From assembly GCA_900176545.1 (NCBI GenBank), contig FWXP01000009.1, forward strand, positions 51,375-115,374: a stretch of DNA of 64,000 bases, in the 5' to 3' direction. The notes under the pieces are model-generated. The model was not told the origin of the DNA. It saw only the letters and a list, made by a program, of their open reading frames with translations, and made no database searches. The number at the start of each line of letters is the position of its first letter. The first letter of the stretch is position 1. Shown piece by piece: positions 54,049 through 63,000 of this stretch. Position numbers and translations under genes: made by a program. This DNA is from Oscillospiraceae bacterium. Its GTDB lineage: Bacteria; Bacillota; Clostridia; Saccharofermentanales; Saccharofermentanaceae.

Positions 54049-55529
54049 TCGACAAGAATAGAAGCGTAAATACAAGTTTTGGTTTATTCCTTACATCGTT
54101 TCTGATAATAGGCACAGTAATGATCTTTGCTGTGCTTGTTTTTCTTTCTTATCAAAACAACATAACTAAGGTCCAGAACGAGAATATCCTTTTTACAGAT
54201 AAGGTCTGCGGTGCCGTCGGTTCAGATATAAGTGCCTACGACTACACCAGGACTAACGGTGAGCTTACAGATGAGTCTTTTGACCTTTTGGTCAAATTTA
54301 TGCTCAAGTCCTCCAAGTATAAGGATGTTGACTGGATCTTTGTTACTGACCAGGAAGGCAATATCCTCTACAGCAACGTAGAAGCTGAAGGCATACTGGA
54401 CAGCGATTTTCTCGCGTGTCTTGAGAATGCCGCCGCTAAGGGTCCCGAGCATGAGGGTACGGTGTCTACGGTCGTATCTGAAGACAGGCTCGTGTCGAGC
54501 AGTGCCGTTCTGATACCCGACACGGATTATTGCGTTATCGTATCTAATGTAGCAGACCCATCAGCAGCTATAGAAGAGTTCAAGACTCTGACACTCCTTC
54601 CCGCCGCAGTAGCGCTTCTTGCAGCTATCGCGCTCTTCGTAGGATTCACACAGCTGATGATCCGACCGATGCGCGACATCACCAAGGTGTTGGACAGGGC
54701 AGGTGAAGGAGATTTCTCCGCCAGGGTCGACAAGAGATATACCAATTATGATGATATGAATTCCATCGTCATCTCAGCTGACCTTCAGGATATGGCCAGA
54801 AACGTCAACGATATGATCGAGAAGCTGGAGAATCAGGAGAACGACAGAAATATCTTCATAAGCAGCGTTGCTCACGACATCAGAACTCCTCTTACATCTA
54901 TCAATGGTTTTATAACCGCGATGATGGACGGAACCATTCCTTCCGATCAGTATGAGAAGTACATGACTCTCATCAAGCAGGAAGTGGACAGGATAAGAAA
55001 GCTAATAGTGTCCATGACGGAAGCTTCATCTTTGTCACACATTGATCCCGAGCTTATGGAATCATTTGACTTAAGAGACGTAGTTACCGATGTCATCCAG
55101 AACCTGGAACCGCAGCTTCATGAGAAGAATATCACTGCGACAGCCGTACTTCCCGAGGGCGATCTTATGGTTTACGGTGAGGCTCAGCAGCTCTGCCGAG
55201 TTATCGTAAATATCATAAGTAATGCTATCAAGTTCACTCCCGTTGACGGTCAGATCAGGGTATCTGCCTCAAGGAATGATAAGGACAGGAAGATGATGAT
55301 CTCAATCGAGGATTCAGGTCCCGGTGTTGAGAAGGAGAAGAGGAGCAGAGTATTCGAGAGCTTCTATAAGACTGATCCTTCCAGAAAGCAGGAGGGATTC
55401 GGACTCGGTCTTTATATCTGTAAGCAGATCCTTCAGGGTCATGGCCAGACTATAGTCTTAGGCGAGAGTGCAGATCTCGGCGGTGCCGACTTCGTATTCT
55501 CATTCCCTTATCCTCCCGAGCAGGAGTGA
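54045..55529 (+). CDS. Membrane sensor histidine kinase
   Basis: The 494-residue protein has two membrane helices (about 14-36 and 178-200) flanking a ~140-residue extracellular sensor domain, a HAMP domain (about 200-262), HisKA (SSVAHDIRTPLTSI) and HATPase with VIVNIISNAIKF, EDSGPGVE and GFGLGLYIC. It is the partner of the upstream response regulator. The ligand is unknown. The extracellular part resembles a CACHE/PAS fold by pattern. Confidence 0.93.
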   Translation: MIDKNRSVNTSFGLFLTSFLIIGTVMIFAVLVFLSYQNNITKVQNENILFTDKVCGAVGSDISAYDYTRTNGELTDESFDLLVKFMLKSSKYKDVDWIFVTDQEGNILYSNVEAEGILDSDFLACLENAAAKGPEHEGTVSTVVSEDRLVSSSAVLIPDTDYCVIVSNVADPSAAIEEFKTLTLLPAAVALLAAIALFVGFTQLMIRPMRDITKVLDRAGEGDFSARVDKRYTNYDDMNSIVISADLQDMARNVNDMIEKLENQENDRNIFISSVAHDIRTPLTSINGFITAMMDGTIPSDQYEKYMTLIKQEVDRIRKLIVSMTEASSLSHIDPELMESFDLRDVVTDVIQNLEPQLHEKNITATAVLPEGDLMVYGEAQQLCRVIVNIISNAIKFTPVDGQIRVSASRNDKDRKMMISIEDSGPGVEKEKRSRVFESFYKTDPSRKQEGFGLGLYICKQILQGHGQTIVLGESADLGGADFVFSFPYPPEQE

Positions 55530-55532
55530 ATA

Positions 55533-56171
55533 ATGCCGGCAGTCTCCAAGAAGCAGCTTGCATACGACATATTAAAGGCTCTGTACGAAGCATTTCCCGA
55601 TTCTTCATGTACGCTCGACAACGACACGCCCGAACGCATGGTCATAAGGGGTATACTGTCGGCGCAGTGCACCGATGTCAGAGTAAATCTCACGTGTAAT
55701 GAGCTTTTCGGAAAGTATCCTGAGATGGATGATATCCTGAAGGCAGGGCAAGATAAGATAAGTGACATCATAAAACCCTGCGGTCTTCATAAGATGAAGT
55801 CCAAGTCGGTCATGGCAGTTGCCGATAACTTCTGTAATAACTGGGGCAGGAAAGTCCCCGAGGATATAGAGGAACTCATGAAGCTTCCGGGTATCGGCAA
55901 GAAGATCGCAAATCTCATCGTAGGTGAAGTCTACGGCAGGCCCGCGCTCGTCGTGGATACACACTGCAAGCGCGTCATGAAGAGAATGGGTATTACCGTA
56001 AGTGATGATCCTTTGAAGGTAGAAGAAGATTGCTGCAAGGTGTTCCCCGAGGAGTCCTGGATCAAGCTGGGGCATATGGCCGTGGATCTTGGCAGGAACT
56101 ACTGTACCGCAAGAAATCCCAAGTGCGATATTTGCCCCTTGAACAAGGTGTGCAGGAGGTGCCTTGGATGA
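55533..56171 (+). CDS. nth: Endonuclease III
   Basis: The 212-residue protein has the HhH-GPD signature ILSAQCTDVRVN, LPGIGKKIANLI and VDTHCKRVMKRMG (catalytic Asp in VDTH), and the C-terminal 4Fe-4S motif C-x6-C-x2-C-x5-C (CTARNPKCDICPLNKVC). It removes oxidised pyrimidines in base excision repair. Its stop overlaps the recG start. Confidence 0.96.
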   Translation: MPAVSKKQLAYDILKALYEAFPDSSCTLDNDTPERMVIRGILSAQCTDVRVNLTCNELFGKYPEMDDILKAGQDKISDIIKPCGLHKMKSKSVMAVADNFCNNWGRKVPEDIEELMKLPGIGKKIANLIVGEVYGRPALVVDTHCKRVMKRMGITVSDDPLKVEEDCCKVFPEESWIKLGHMAVDLGRNYCTARNPKCDICPLNKVCRRCLG

Positions 56172-58327
56172 GCGAGACGAAGGTGACTTTATCTTCGCCG
56201 GTAAATCTTATATACGGTATCGGCCCTGAAGCACAGAAGAGACTTAATAAGCTCGATATCTATACTGTTTACGACCTTATAAGCTATATCCCCAGAAGAT
56301 ATAATGACTGGAGCCGCGTGGGAAAGATATGCGACTATAAAGAGGGCGAAGAACTCTCCTTTAAGGCGCAGGTTACTACTAATCCCGCGCGTAAAGGTTA
56401 TAAGAGGACTTCTCCTATTGCATTCTACGTAAGTGACGGAGAGGGCAGGATGGAGCTGTCTTTCTTCAATTCTCCCTACTACATGAATAAGTTCAGCCGA
56501 GGCGACGAAGTATTCGTACACGGCGTCGTATCCATGTATTCGGGAAGACCTCAGATGGTCAATCCCTATGTAGAAAAGGACGACGGCAGCAAGGATCTGA
56601 ACCTTGTAAGGCCCGTCTACCACCTTACGGCGGGAATAACATCAGCAACCATAGCGAAATGGGAAGGCACTGCACTTAAGCTGGTTGAAGACCAGTTAAG
56701 GGACGTGATCCCGGAAGAACTCTCTAAGGCTCAAGGTATCATGTCCGTAAAGGATGCATACAGAGCAGTGCATTTCCCTAAGAGCCTTGAAGAGGCACAG
56801 GAAGGCAGGAGAAGGATAGCTTATGAGGAGCTGATCCTCCTTGGTATGGGTATGAAGTATTTTATGCATGCCGAGGATGAGGAAGAGAGAGCGCCTCTGA
56901 TAATACCTCCTGAGAAGGGTCTTGATCCCGTTCAGCAGAAGAGGTGGAAAGCCGTTATATCTAATCTCGGATTCGAGCTTACGGATGACCAGAAGAAGGC
57001 ACTGAGGGATATCCAGAGGGACCTTATGAGCGAGAAACCCATGAACAGGCTGGTACAGGGAGATGTCGGTGCAGGTAAGACCGCAGTCGCAGTGCTTGCT
57101 ATGGCTATGACGGCGATAATGGGAAAGCAGGCGGTCCTTCTGGCTCCTACGTCAGTATTAGCAAAGCAGCATTACGATTCGGCCATGTCACTACTCAAGG
57201 GATCGGATATAAATATTGCCCTTCTTATGGGTAAGACCAAGGCATCCCTCAAGAGAGAGATAAAAGCTAATCTCAGGGACAATACCGCGTCGGTCATAAT
57301 AGGAACCCATGCCGTATTATCTGACGATGTGGAGTTCAATGACTTAGGTCTTGTGATCGCAGACGAGCAGCACCGCTTCGGAGTAAAGCAGAGGGAAAAG
57401 CTTCTTATAAGCCGCAAGGATAAGGACGATGACGGTATAAATGCCGTACATAACCTTGTCATGACCGCAACTCCCATCCCAAGGACCCTTGCGATGGTGG
57501 TATACGGAGATACGGATACAAGTGTCATAAAACAGAAGCCTGCAGGAAGAAAGGAGATAAAGACCAACTTCCTGCCTTCAACGGACAACAGTGATCTTCT
57601 GAAGGCTATAAAGGTAAAGCTCGTACAAGGTGAGCAGGCATATATCGTATGCTCCAAGATAGATGAGAATGATACGTCCCTTGCAGATGACGATATCTTC
57701 ATGGAGGAAGGTGATGATACCATCCCCGCCGTAAGCATTATGGAGATGAAGAAGAGGCTTGATGAGTCGGGACTCTTCGATGAATATCCTTCCGAGGTGC
57801 TCTACGGTTCCATGAAGGAGGACGAGAAGCTCGCCGTTATGGAGAGATTCCTTCAGGGACAGACTAAGGTGCTTATATCAACGACGGTCATCGAGGTAGG
57901 TGTCAATAATCCCAATGCGAACCTTATGATCATCATGAATGCTGACAGGTTCGGTCTGTCTACACTCCATCAGCTTCGAGGCAGGATAGGTCGAGGAGAC
58001 CGGCAGGCGTACTGTATCCTCGCATCTGATTCCAGGTCGGAACTGGCACTTACGAGAATGAAGATGATGTGCGAATCAACTGACGGATTTGTTCTGGCCC
58101 AGAAGGATCTTGAACTTCGAGGTCCGGGTGACTTCTTTGGTACCAGGCAGCACGGTATACCTCAGCTTCGTGCAGCCAACCTCTTTACTGATGCGCATAT
58201 CGCTAAGGAAGGAACAGAAGCTGTCATGAAGGTCCTTGACAGGGGCGGCAGAGATGCGGAAATATTAATGGACAATATAAAGGTCATGTTCGACCTGAGA
58301 TTTGAGAGCAAGATGGGGATCTTATAA
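56168..58327 (+). CDS. recG: ATP-dependent DNA helicase RecG
   Basis: The protein is 719 residues from ATG 56168, which overlaps the nth stop as ATGA; longer upstream readings run through nth. It has the RecG wedge/OB domain (LYGIGPEAQKRLNKLDIYTV; FFNSPYYMNKFSRG), helicase motifs QGDVGAGKTAVA, DEQHRFG, TATPIPRTLA, STTVIEVGVNNPNA, HQLRGRIGRGDRQAYC, and the C-terminal LRGPGDFFGTRQHG. It regresses stalled replication forks. Confidence 0.96.
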   Translation: MSETKVTLSSPVNLIYGIGPEAQKRLNKLDIYTVYDLISYIPRRYNDWSRVGKICDYKEGEELSFKAQVTTNPARKGYKRTSPIAFYVSDGEGRMELSFFNSPYYMNKFSRGDEVFVHGVVSMYSGRPQMVNPYVEKDDGSKDLNLVRPVYHLTAGITSATIAKWEGTALKLVEDQLRDVIPEELSKAQGIMSVKDAYRAVHFPKSLEEAQEGRRRIAYEELILLGMGMKYFMHAEDEEERAPLIIPPEKGLDPVQQKRWKAVISNLGFELTDDQKKALRDIQRDLMSEKPMNRLVQGDVGAGKTAVAVLAMAMTAIMGKQAVLLAPTSVLAKQHYDSAMSLLKGSDINIALLMGKTKASLKREIKANLRDNTASVIIGTHAVLSDDVEFNDLGLVIADEQHRFGVKQREKLLISRKDKDDDGINAVHNLVMTATPIPRTLAMVVYGDTDTSVIKQKPAGRKEIKTNFLPSTDNSDLLKAIKVKLVQGEQAYIVCSKIDENDTSLADDDIFMEEGDDTIPAVSIMEMKKRLDESGLFDEYPSEVLYGSMKEDEKLAVMERFLQGQTKVLISTTVIEVGVNNPNANLMIIMNADRFGLSTLHQLRGRIGRGDRQAYCILASDSRSELALTRMKMMCESTDGFVLAQKDLELRGPGDFFGTRQHGIPQLRAANLFTDAHIAKEGTEAVMKVLDRGGRDAEILMDNIKVMFDLRFESKMGIL

Positions 58328-58914
58328 TGCCTAGAGTAGTAACGGGAGAATTCAGGGGAGCAGTTCTTCAGGCTCCGAAGGGAGATAATACGCGTCCTAC
58401 CACCGACAAGGTAAAGGAGGCGCTCTTCTCCATGATCCAGACAAGAGTTCCGGGGGCGAAGTTCCTGGATATATTCTCCGGAACGGGTCAGATAGCTATA
58501 GAAGCGGTAAGCAGAGGCGCTGACAGGACCGTAATGGTAGAACGAGCAGGAGCTGCCTGCGGGATAATAAAAAAGAACCTGGAGAAGATAAGAGCCGAGA
58601 AGGATACGAGGTTCGAGCTGATGAGGATGCCGTTCAATGCGGCTCTTACAAAGCTCGGTGAAGCGGGTGAGAAGTTCGATATCATCTTCATGGATCCGCC
58701 GTATAAGGATGCACAGACATATTGTATGCAGATAGCAGATCTCATAGTCAAGTACGATCTGCTTCGTGAAGACGGCATATTGATATGCGAACATGCTTCG
58801 GATACTGACTTTGAAACATCTGTAATAAACTTGCAATCCACCCGTTCTTGTAGTTACGGATTGTCAGTGTTAACATTCTTCTGTAAGGAAAATGGCGAGG
58901 GGGATGTCAATTGA
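58327..58914 (+). CDS. rsmD: 16S rRNA m2G966 methyltransferase RsmD
   Basis: The 195-residue protein has TRPTTDKVKEALFSMI, FLDIFSGTGQIAIEAVSRGA (SAM site) and FMDPPYKD (catalytic DPPY), the RsmD signatures. It modifies 16S rRNA position 966. It starts on the recG stop and overlaps coaD by 4 bases. Confidence 0.94.
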   Translation: MPRVVTGEFRGAVLQAPKGDNTRPTTDKVKEALFSMIQTRVPGAKFLDIFSGTGQIAIEAVSRGADRTVMVERAGAACGIIKKNLEKIRAEKDTRFELMRMPFNAALTKLGEAGEKFDIIFMDPPYKDAQTYCMQIADLIVKYDLLREDGILICEHASDTDFETSVINLQSTRSCSYGLSVLTFFCKENGEGDVN

Positions 58915-59399
58915 CTACATATCTATTCCCGGGTAGTTTCGATCCTTTTACAAGAGGTCATCGAGATATTGCGAGACGTGCATCGAAGGTGTGTGATAAA
59001 CTGTATGTAACGGTTATGCACAACGATGCGAAGAGCCATGTCTTTACATCCGAAGAAAGAGTCTACATGGCCAGGGAATCCCTTAAGGATTATCCTAACA
59101 TAGAAGTCCTGTGTTCAGACGGACTGCTGGTAGACGTTTTCAGGGAAAAGGGCTGCGATGCCGTTGTAAGAGGGATAAGGTCCGAGACGGATTTCAGATA
59201 CGAAGCGGAGATGGCACTTGCCAACAGGCTTCTTTATTCCGATTACGAAGTTGTGCTCTTACCGTGCAGGGACGATCTGTCGCTTATAAGTTCGAGCATC
59301 GTCAAGGAAGTAGGTTACTACGGCGGAGATATCTCCAAGATGGTACCTTCCGAGATCGTTGACTTCGTATCGGAGAAACTAAAGAAAGGCAGGAATTAA
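58911..59399 (+). CDS. coaD: Phosphopantetheine adenylyltransferase
   Basis: The 162-residue protein has LFPGSFDPFTRGHRDIARRAS (the HxGH nucleotidyl-transfer motif in TRGH) and VRGIRSETDFRYEAEMALANR. It makes dephospho-CoA from pantetheine phosphate and ATP. The start is TTG 58911 in a TTGA overlap with the rsmD stop, with GAGGGGG upstream; no ATG fits the family N-terminus. Confidence 0.95.
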   Translation: MTTYLFPGSFDPFTRGHRDIARRASKVCDKLYVTVMHNDAKSHVFTSEERVYMARESLKDYPNIEVLCSDGLLVDVFREKGCDAVVRGIRSETDFRYEAEMALANRLLYSDYEVVLLPCRDDLSLISSSIVKEVGYYGGDISKMVPSEIVDFVSEKLKKGRN

Positions 59400-59401
59400 C
59401 A

Positions 59402-59923
59402 ATGGACAACGTTAATTATTCACCTAATCAGGGTGCTCCCGCAGCACAGCCGAGAAGCGCCGAGAGATATGATCCCATAAGACATATCGATGAGCTCATC
59501 GAGATCTTGAGAGAAGCGAGCGGTGTTCCGTTTTCCGATAAGTGTTCTGTCGACAGAGGTGAGATGATCGCATCTCTCGAGGAACTCAAGAACAGACTTC
59601 CTGCTTCAGTTGCACAGTCTAACGATATAGTAATGAGAGCTCAGGAGATCATCGGTACTGCAAGAGAGAAGAATAAGAAGATCGTTGATGACGCAAACCG
59701 TATGTATGCTTCCAAGGTCAATGATCACGAGATAACAAGAGGAGCAAGAGACGAAGCCGAGAATATCATCATGGCTGCTGAAGCGCAGGCAGATGAACTC
59801 AGGAAGCAGGCTCACATCTACGTAAAGCAGCTCCTTCAGAGTGCGAACATCACACTTAGTGAGAGCATCGCAAAGATCCAGACTAATCTGTCAGAGATAG
59901 ATACGACCATCGATTCGATGTGA
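59402..59923 (+). CDS. Coiled-coil protein (coaD-linked)
   Basis: The 173-residue protein has a Pro/Asn-rich N-terminal 25 residues, then YDPIRHIDELIEILREASGVPF and a long helical part (about 65-170) with ANRMYASKV and AEAQADELRKQAHIY, like DivIVA-type or V-ATPase subunit H-type coiled coils. I cannot give a function. It starts 2 bases after coaD and ends the operon with a strong terminator. Proteins of this look follow coaD in many Clostridia. Confidence 0.75.
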   Translation: MDNVNYSPNQGAPAAQPRSAERYDPIRHIDELIEILREASGVPFSDKCSVDRGEMIASLEELKNRLPASVAQSNDIVMRAQEIIGTAREKNKKIVDDANRMYASKVNDHEITRGARDEAENIIMAAEAQADELRKQAHIYVKQLLQSANITLSESIAKIQTNLSEIDTTIDSM

Positions 59924-59956
59924 TCGAGACATTTTACTGACATAACCGCGTGAACG

Positions 59957-59988
59957 CCCCGGCTGCCCCATCGGCCGGGGTGATTTTT
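59957..59988 (+). terminator. Terminator of the recG-coaD operon
   Basis: CCCCGGC (59957-59963) and GCCGGGG (59974-59980) form a 7-bp stem with a 10-base loop; TGATTTTT follows. Confidence 0.9.
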
Positions 59989-59999
59989 ATGCATAAAAA

Positions 60000-60028
60000 C
60001 TGTCCCTTCCGGGATTGGGAAGGGACAG
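60000..60028 (-). terminator. Minus-strand terminator, second in tandem
   Basis: CTGTCCCTTCC (60000-60010) and GGAAGGGACAG (60018-60028) form a perfect 11-bp stem. On the minus strand TTTTT follows (59995-59999). It lies ~365 bases beyond the terminator of the surface protein gene. Confidence 0.85.
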
Positions 60029-60393
60029 AAAGGAAAGGCCAGTCCATGTCTGTGTGTGTTAGTTGATTGATCTGTTAGATGAGTTTGAGTTTGTGTGTGT
60101 ATGATCAACGAGTCTCACAATGTTGATGATGATATCATAAGACTCCATAGACTGGTGGTTAGGAATAAGGATAGGTATATTTGTGATCGGTTCCTCCGCT
60201 AATTAACTAACTATCGTTAAGTTATTACATTTATTTCTATTTGTCATTGACATATTCTCTTGAATAATCGTGGAAAACAGGTCAGTTGTGTTCGGTTTCT
60301 ATATGTAATCGGAGTAAAAATGCGAGTTAACGGACGTTACGTGGAAACTCGTTGGATTGACAAAAGATCAATAAATAATCCGGTATCCGATGT

Positions 60394-60424
60394 AAAAAGA
60401 CCTGTCCCGACGCATAAACAGGTC
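60394..60424 (-). terminator. Terminator of the surface protein gene
   Basis: GACCTGT (60399-60405) and ACAGGTC (60418-60424) form a perfect 7-bp stem with a 12-base loop; on the minus strand TTTTT follows (60394-60398). Confidence 0.85.
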
Positions 60425-60462
60425 AAGACAGGCCTTATTGGACACTGGTGTATTATTGTCTG

Positions 60463-62829
60463 TCAGTTATCTGAGACGATACTCTTCTTATTACGAGTTA
60501 TGAATACAACTGCTGCGCCTGCTATGAGCAGGATGCCTGCAAGGAAAGATCCGTTTCCTGTCTCACCTGTAGAAGGTGTAGAGTTTGCCGCAGCTGGGGT
60601 GGGTGTAGGCGTAGTGGCATTATCCTGAGAAACAGGAGATGAAGTATTTGCCGGAGCAGCTACGGTATTTGCCTCAGAGCGCGATGCTTCTGTAGTAACA
60701 GCAGCGGTACTTGCCGTTGTAGCGGCAGTTGTCTCTCTAGTCTCGCCTAAAACTGCCACAGATGTTGCTGCTGTCGTAGCTTCGGCAGCTGCAGTTGTCG
60801 TTACAGTTGATGATGTAGTTGTATTATTTGTAACGTTTGTTGTTGCTGCAGGTACTGTTGTTACTTCGTTATCGGAAGATACATTGGTCGTGAAATGTGT
60901 TACTTCGGATATACCGTCAACATATACGAATACAAGGTTATGTTCGCCTGAAGAAAGTGTTGTAAGGAGCTCCTCGGAAAGCACACAGTATGTAGAACCT
61001 TCGTAAGTAGTGTAGGAGGAAGGATCTACTTCAACACCGTCGATAAGGATACCCCTGAAAGAATCGATGGCACCCTCGCATCTGAATGTAAGACCTTCAG
61101 ATGCATCGCTGCTGTCTTCGTTCCATACGCTGTCCTCACCGTCAAGGAAAGTATATGTAGGAAGATTTATCGGTTCGAAGATTCCGTTGACGTCGTCGAT
61201 ATCTCCGGAGATGTCGATCTGAGCAACAGCTGCAGCAAGGGCAGTATTGAACCTGCTGACATTATCCTCGTAGGACATATTTGTTATGTAAGGAAAATCA
61301 CGAAGTTCGTTTGCCACGTTCTGGTATGCGATCCAGGCTTCGTCTGTAACGAAAGTATCGGGCGTCGCACTTCCGAGAATCTCTGTCTTGTATGTCTCGA
61401 AGTTGTAGATATTCTGCTGCATACCTATATTGCTGTAGATACGATCAACTTCATCGTCAAATGCAGAGAGATTAGCTTCCAGTGGAAGGCTCGTATTGTA
61501 AGGATATTCCATGAGGGCGTTGCCGATACTGCTAAGATAGTTGTCAACTGCCGGAATGTTCAGTGATCTTGCATGTTCGTCGATAAGTGAGATACAGTCG
61601 TGCTTATAGGAATCAAAGTAATCCATATCTTGGATAAGAAAGATCTCACCCCATACCTCAGAGACAAAGTTGTCGAAAGCAGTAGCATTCATATCATATG
61701 ACACGGAAGTCTCATATGTGTAGCTCATGAAGTCAACGGTCTGAAGATAAGAATTAAGCCTGACTGAAGTTCTTCCCTGAGCATATTCATTAATCTCATT
61801 GATGGCATCCTGTCTGTGAGCATCGAACCTGTCCATATCTTCGATAAGGAAGATATCCCTCCATACCGTAGAAACATAGTTGTCGAAGGCGGTAACATTC
61901 TGATCGTAGGTCACGGAAGTCTCATAAGTGTAGCTCATGAAGTCAACGGTCTGAAGGTAGGAAGTGAGCCTTGCAGATGTCCTTCCCTGAGCATACTCGT
62001 CAATCGCATTGATAGCATCCTGCCTGTGAGCTTCGAATCTGTCGATATCTTCTCCGATACCGATATTTGCCCAGACATCCGATACGTAGCTGTCGAGAGC
62101 TGCGACATTGTTGTAGTAAGACATTGAAGTCTCGTAAGGGAATCCCATGATGTCTACATTCTGAAGGTAAGCAGATGCTTCCTGAGAAGGATTGGCGGCA
62201 AGATAAGAGTCGATATCGGAGATGATATCTTGCTTGTATGCATCGAATCTGTCCATATCATCGATAAGGTAGATCTCCTCCCATACCTCAGAGACAAAGC
62301 CGTCGAAAGCCATAGCATTCGAATCGTATGACATGGAAGGTTCATAAGTGTAGCTCATGAAGTCAACGGTCTGAAGATAAGAAGTAAGCCTTGCGGAAGT
62401 TCTTCCCTGAGCGTACTCGTCTATCGCACTGACTGCATCCTGTCTGTGAGCATCGAATCTGTCCATATCATCGATAAGGCTGATCTCATCCCAGATATGA
62501 TCCATGTACGTGTCGAATGAGTTGATGTTGTCACGGTAGGTTACGGTAGTGTTGTACTGAATACCCATCGGATCGATCGTTCCCAGATAGCTCATAAGTC
62601 TTGCTGACTGATGGCTTGCGACGTAGGAGTCGATACCGGATATTGCTTCTTCCTTGTAAGCTTCGAAGTCTGCTATAGCCGCTTCGATGTCGCTTTGATC
62701 GATCAGTACTGATCCGGAATCATATGCCAATACATCCTTGTGAAGGCAAGGATCAAAGGCACCAAATGTGATGCTTGCGCTCAGCACAAAAACGAGCGCA
62801 GCAATGCCTGCGTTTTTGAATCTTTTCAT
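60463..62829 (-). CDS. Cell-wall-anchored repeat protein with sortase-like tail
   Basis: The protein is 788 residues from ATG 62829 (GGGGG ribosome site). A signal peptide (1-~36, cleavage near LAYD) is followed by seven repeats of ~70 residues up to about 543, each beginning like DRFDAHRQDAISAIDEY and carrying a YxxSxSYxxNxxAFDxxVSxVW block. Then comes a CBM_X2-like Ig domain (about 560-650: ILIDGVEVDPSSYTTYEGS), a Thr/Ala-rich stalk (~100 residues), and a sorting-signal-like end: TPSTGETG, a hydrophobic helix and RNKKS. PSTGE replaces the classic LPxTG. It is a surface protein of unknown ligand. Confidence 0.88.
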   Translation of the reverse strand: MKRFKNAGIAALVFVLSASITFGAFDPCLHKDVLAYDSGSVLIDQSDIEAAIADFEAYKEEAISGIDSYVASHQSARLMSYLGTIDPMGIQYNTTVTYRDNINSFDTYMDHIWDEISLIDDMDRFDAHRQDAVSAIDEYAQGRTSARLTSYLQTVDFMSYTYEPSMSYDSNAMAFDGFVSEVWEEIYLIDDMDRFDAYKQDIISDIDSYLAANPSQEASAYLQNVDIMGFPYETSMSYYNNVAALDSYVSDVWANIGIGEDIDRFEAHRQDAINAIDEYAQGRTSARLTSYLQTVDFMSYTYETSVTYDQNVTAFDNYVSTVWRDIFLIEDMDRFDAHRQDAINEINEYAQGRTSVRLNSYLQTVDFMSYTYETSVSYDMNATAFDNFVSEVWGEIFLIQDMDYFDSYKHDCISLIDEHARSLNIPAVDNYLSSIGNALMEYPYNTSLPLEANLSAFDDEVDRIYSNIGMQQNIYNFETYKTEILGSATPDTFVTDEAWIAYQNVANELRDFPYITNMSYEDNVSRFNTALAAAVAQIDISGDIDDVNGIFEPINLPTYTFLDGEDSVWNEDSSDASEGLTFRCEGAIDSFRGILIDGVEVDPSSYTTYEGSTYCVLSEELLTTLSSGEHNLVFVYVDGISEVTHFTTNVSSDNEVTTVPAATTNVTNNTTTSSTVTTTAAAEATTAATSVAVLGETRETTAATTASTAAVTTEASRSEANTVAAPANTSSPVSQDNATTPTPTPAAANSTPSTGETGNGSFLAGILLIAGAAVVFITRNKKSIVSDN
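61201..62685 (-). repeat. Seven tandem ~210-bp coding repeats
   Basis: The repeats fall in exact 70-residue register for the first five (e.g. RFDAH recurs every 70 residues), then 72 and 70. Repeats 2, 4 and 5 are nearly identical in DNA as well as protein (blocks near 61711, 61921 and 62341 are 210 and 420 bases apart), pointing to recent duplication or gene conversion. Confidence 0.9.
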
Positions 62830-62869
62830 ATTCAATTGTCCCCCTTATTCCAATTAACGGATAACTGAT

Positions 62870-62885
62870 GTTAACACACGTTAAC
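62870..62885 (-). promoter_or_regulatory. GTTAAC palindrome upstream of the surface protein gene
   Basis: GTTAAC-ACAC-GTTAAC: two palindromic hexamers 4 bases apart, 41-56 bases before the start codon. A TTTACA with 17-base spacing to TTAACA overlaps it. Possible operator. Confidence 0.4.
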
Positions 62886-62935
62886 CCCTCGTGTAAATAC
62901 AAATCGTTAGGATATTTTTGTTGCGCTAAAGACAC

Positions 62936-62969
62936 AGAAAAGCCGCCTTCCCGAAGCGGGAAGACGGCT
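62936..62969 (-). terminator. Terminator of the small secreted protein gene
   Basis: AGCCGCCTTCCCG (62941-62953) pairs with CGGGAAGACGGCT (62957-62969), 12 of 13 pairs, with a 3-base loop; on the minus strand TTTT follows. Confidence 0.85.
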
Positions 62970-63000
62970 GCTATTCAGGTTAGGTAACGTATGCTGTGTG

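Larger units (their letters stand above)
59924..60462. other. Intergenic region without a convincing gene
   Basis: This 539-base stretch holds the + terminator (59957-59988) and two minus-strand terminators (60000-60028 and 60394-60424). Between the two minus ones lies ~365 bases of AT-rich and GT-repeat sequence. I see no ORF with a ribosome site and no clear promoter there; GGAGGA occurs on the minus strand near 60190-60200 but leads to no sensible ORF. A small RNA is possible. Confidence 0.6.

Noticed and set aside
56030..56167. N-terminal extension of recG through nth
   Set aside because: The reading overlaps conserved nth coding sequence; ATG 56168 overlaps the nth stop and gives the normal RecG start.
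60260..60628. 122-codon + strand open frame
   Set aside because: Its 3' half is antisense to the sorting-signal end of the surface protein, it crosses a minus-strand terminator, and it has no ribosome site.
61201..62685. Regular repeats that could suggest a CRISPR or satellite array
   Set aside because: The period is 210 bases, in frame, and encodes a 70-residue protein repeat; there are no short spacers.
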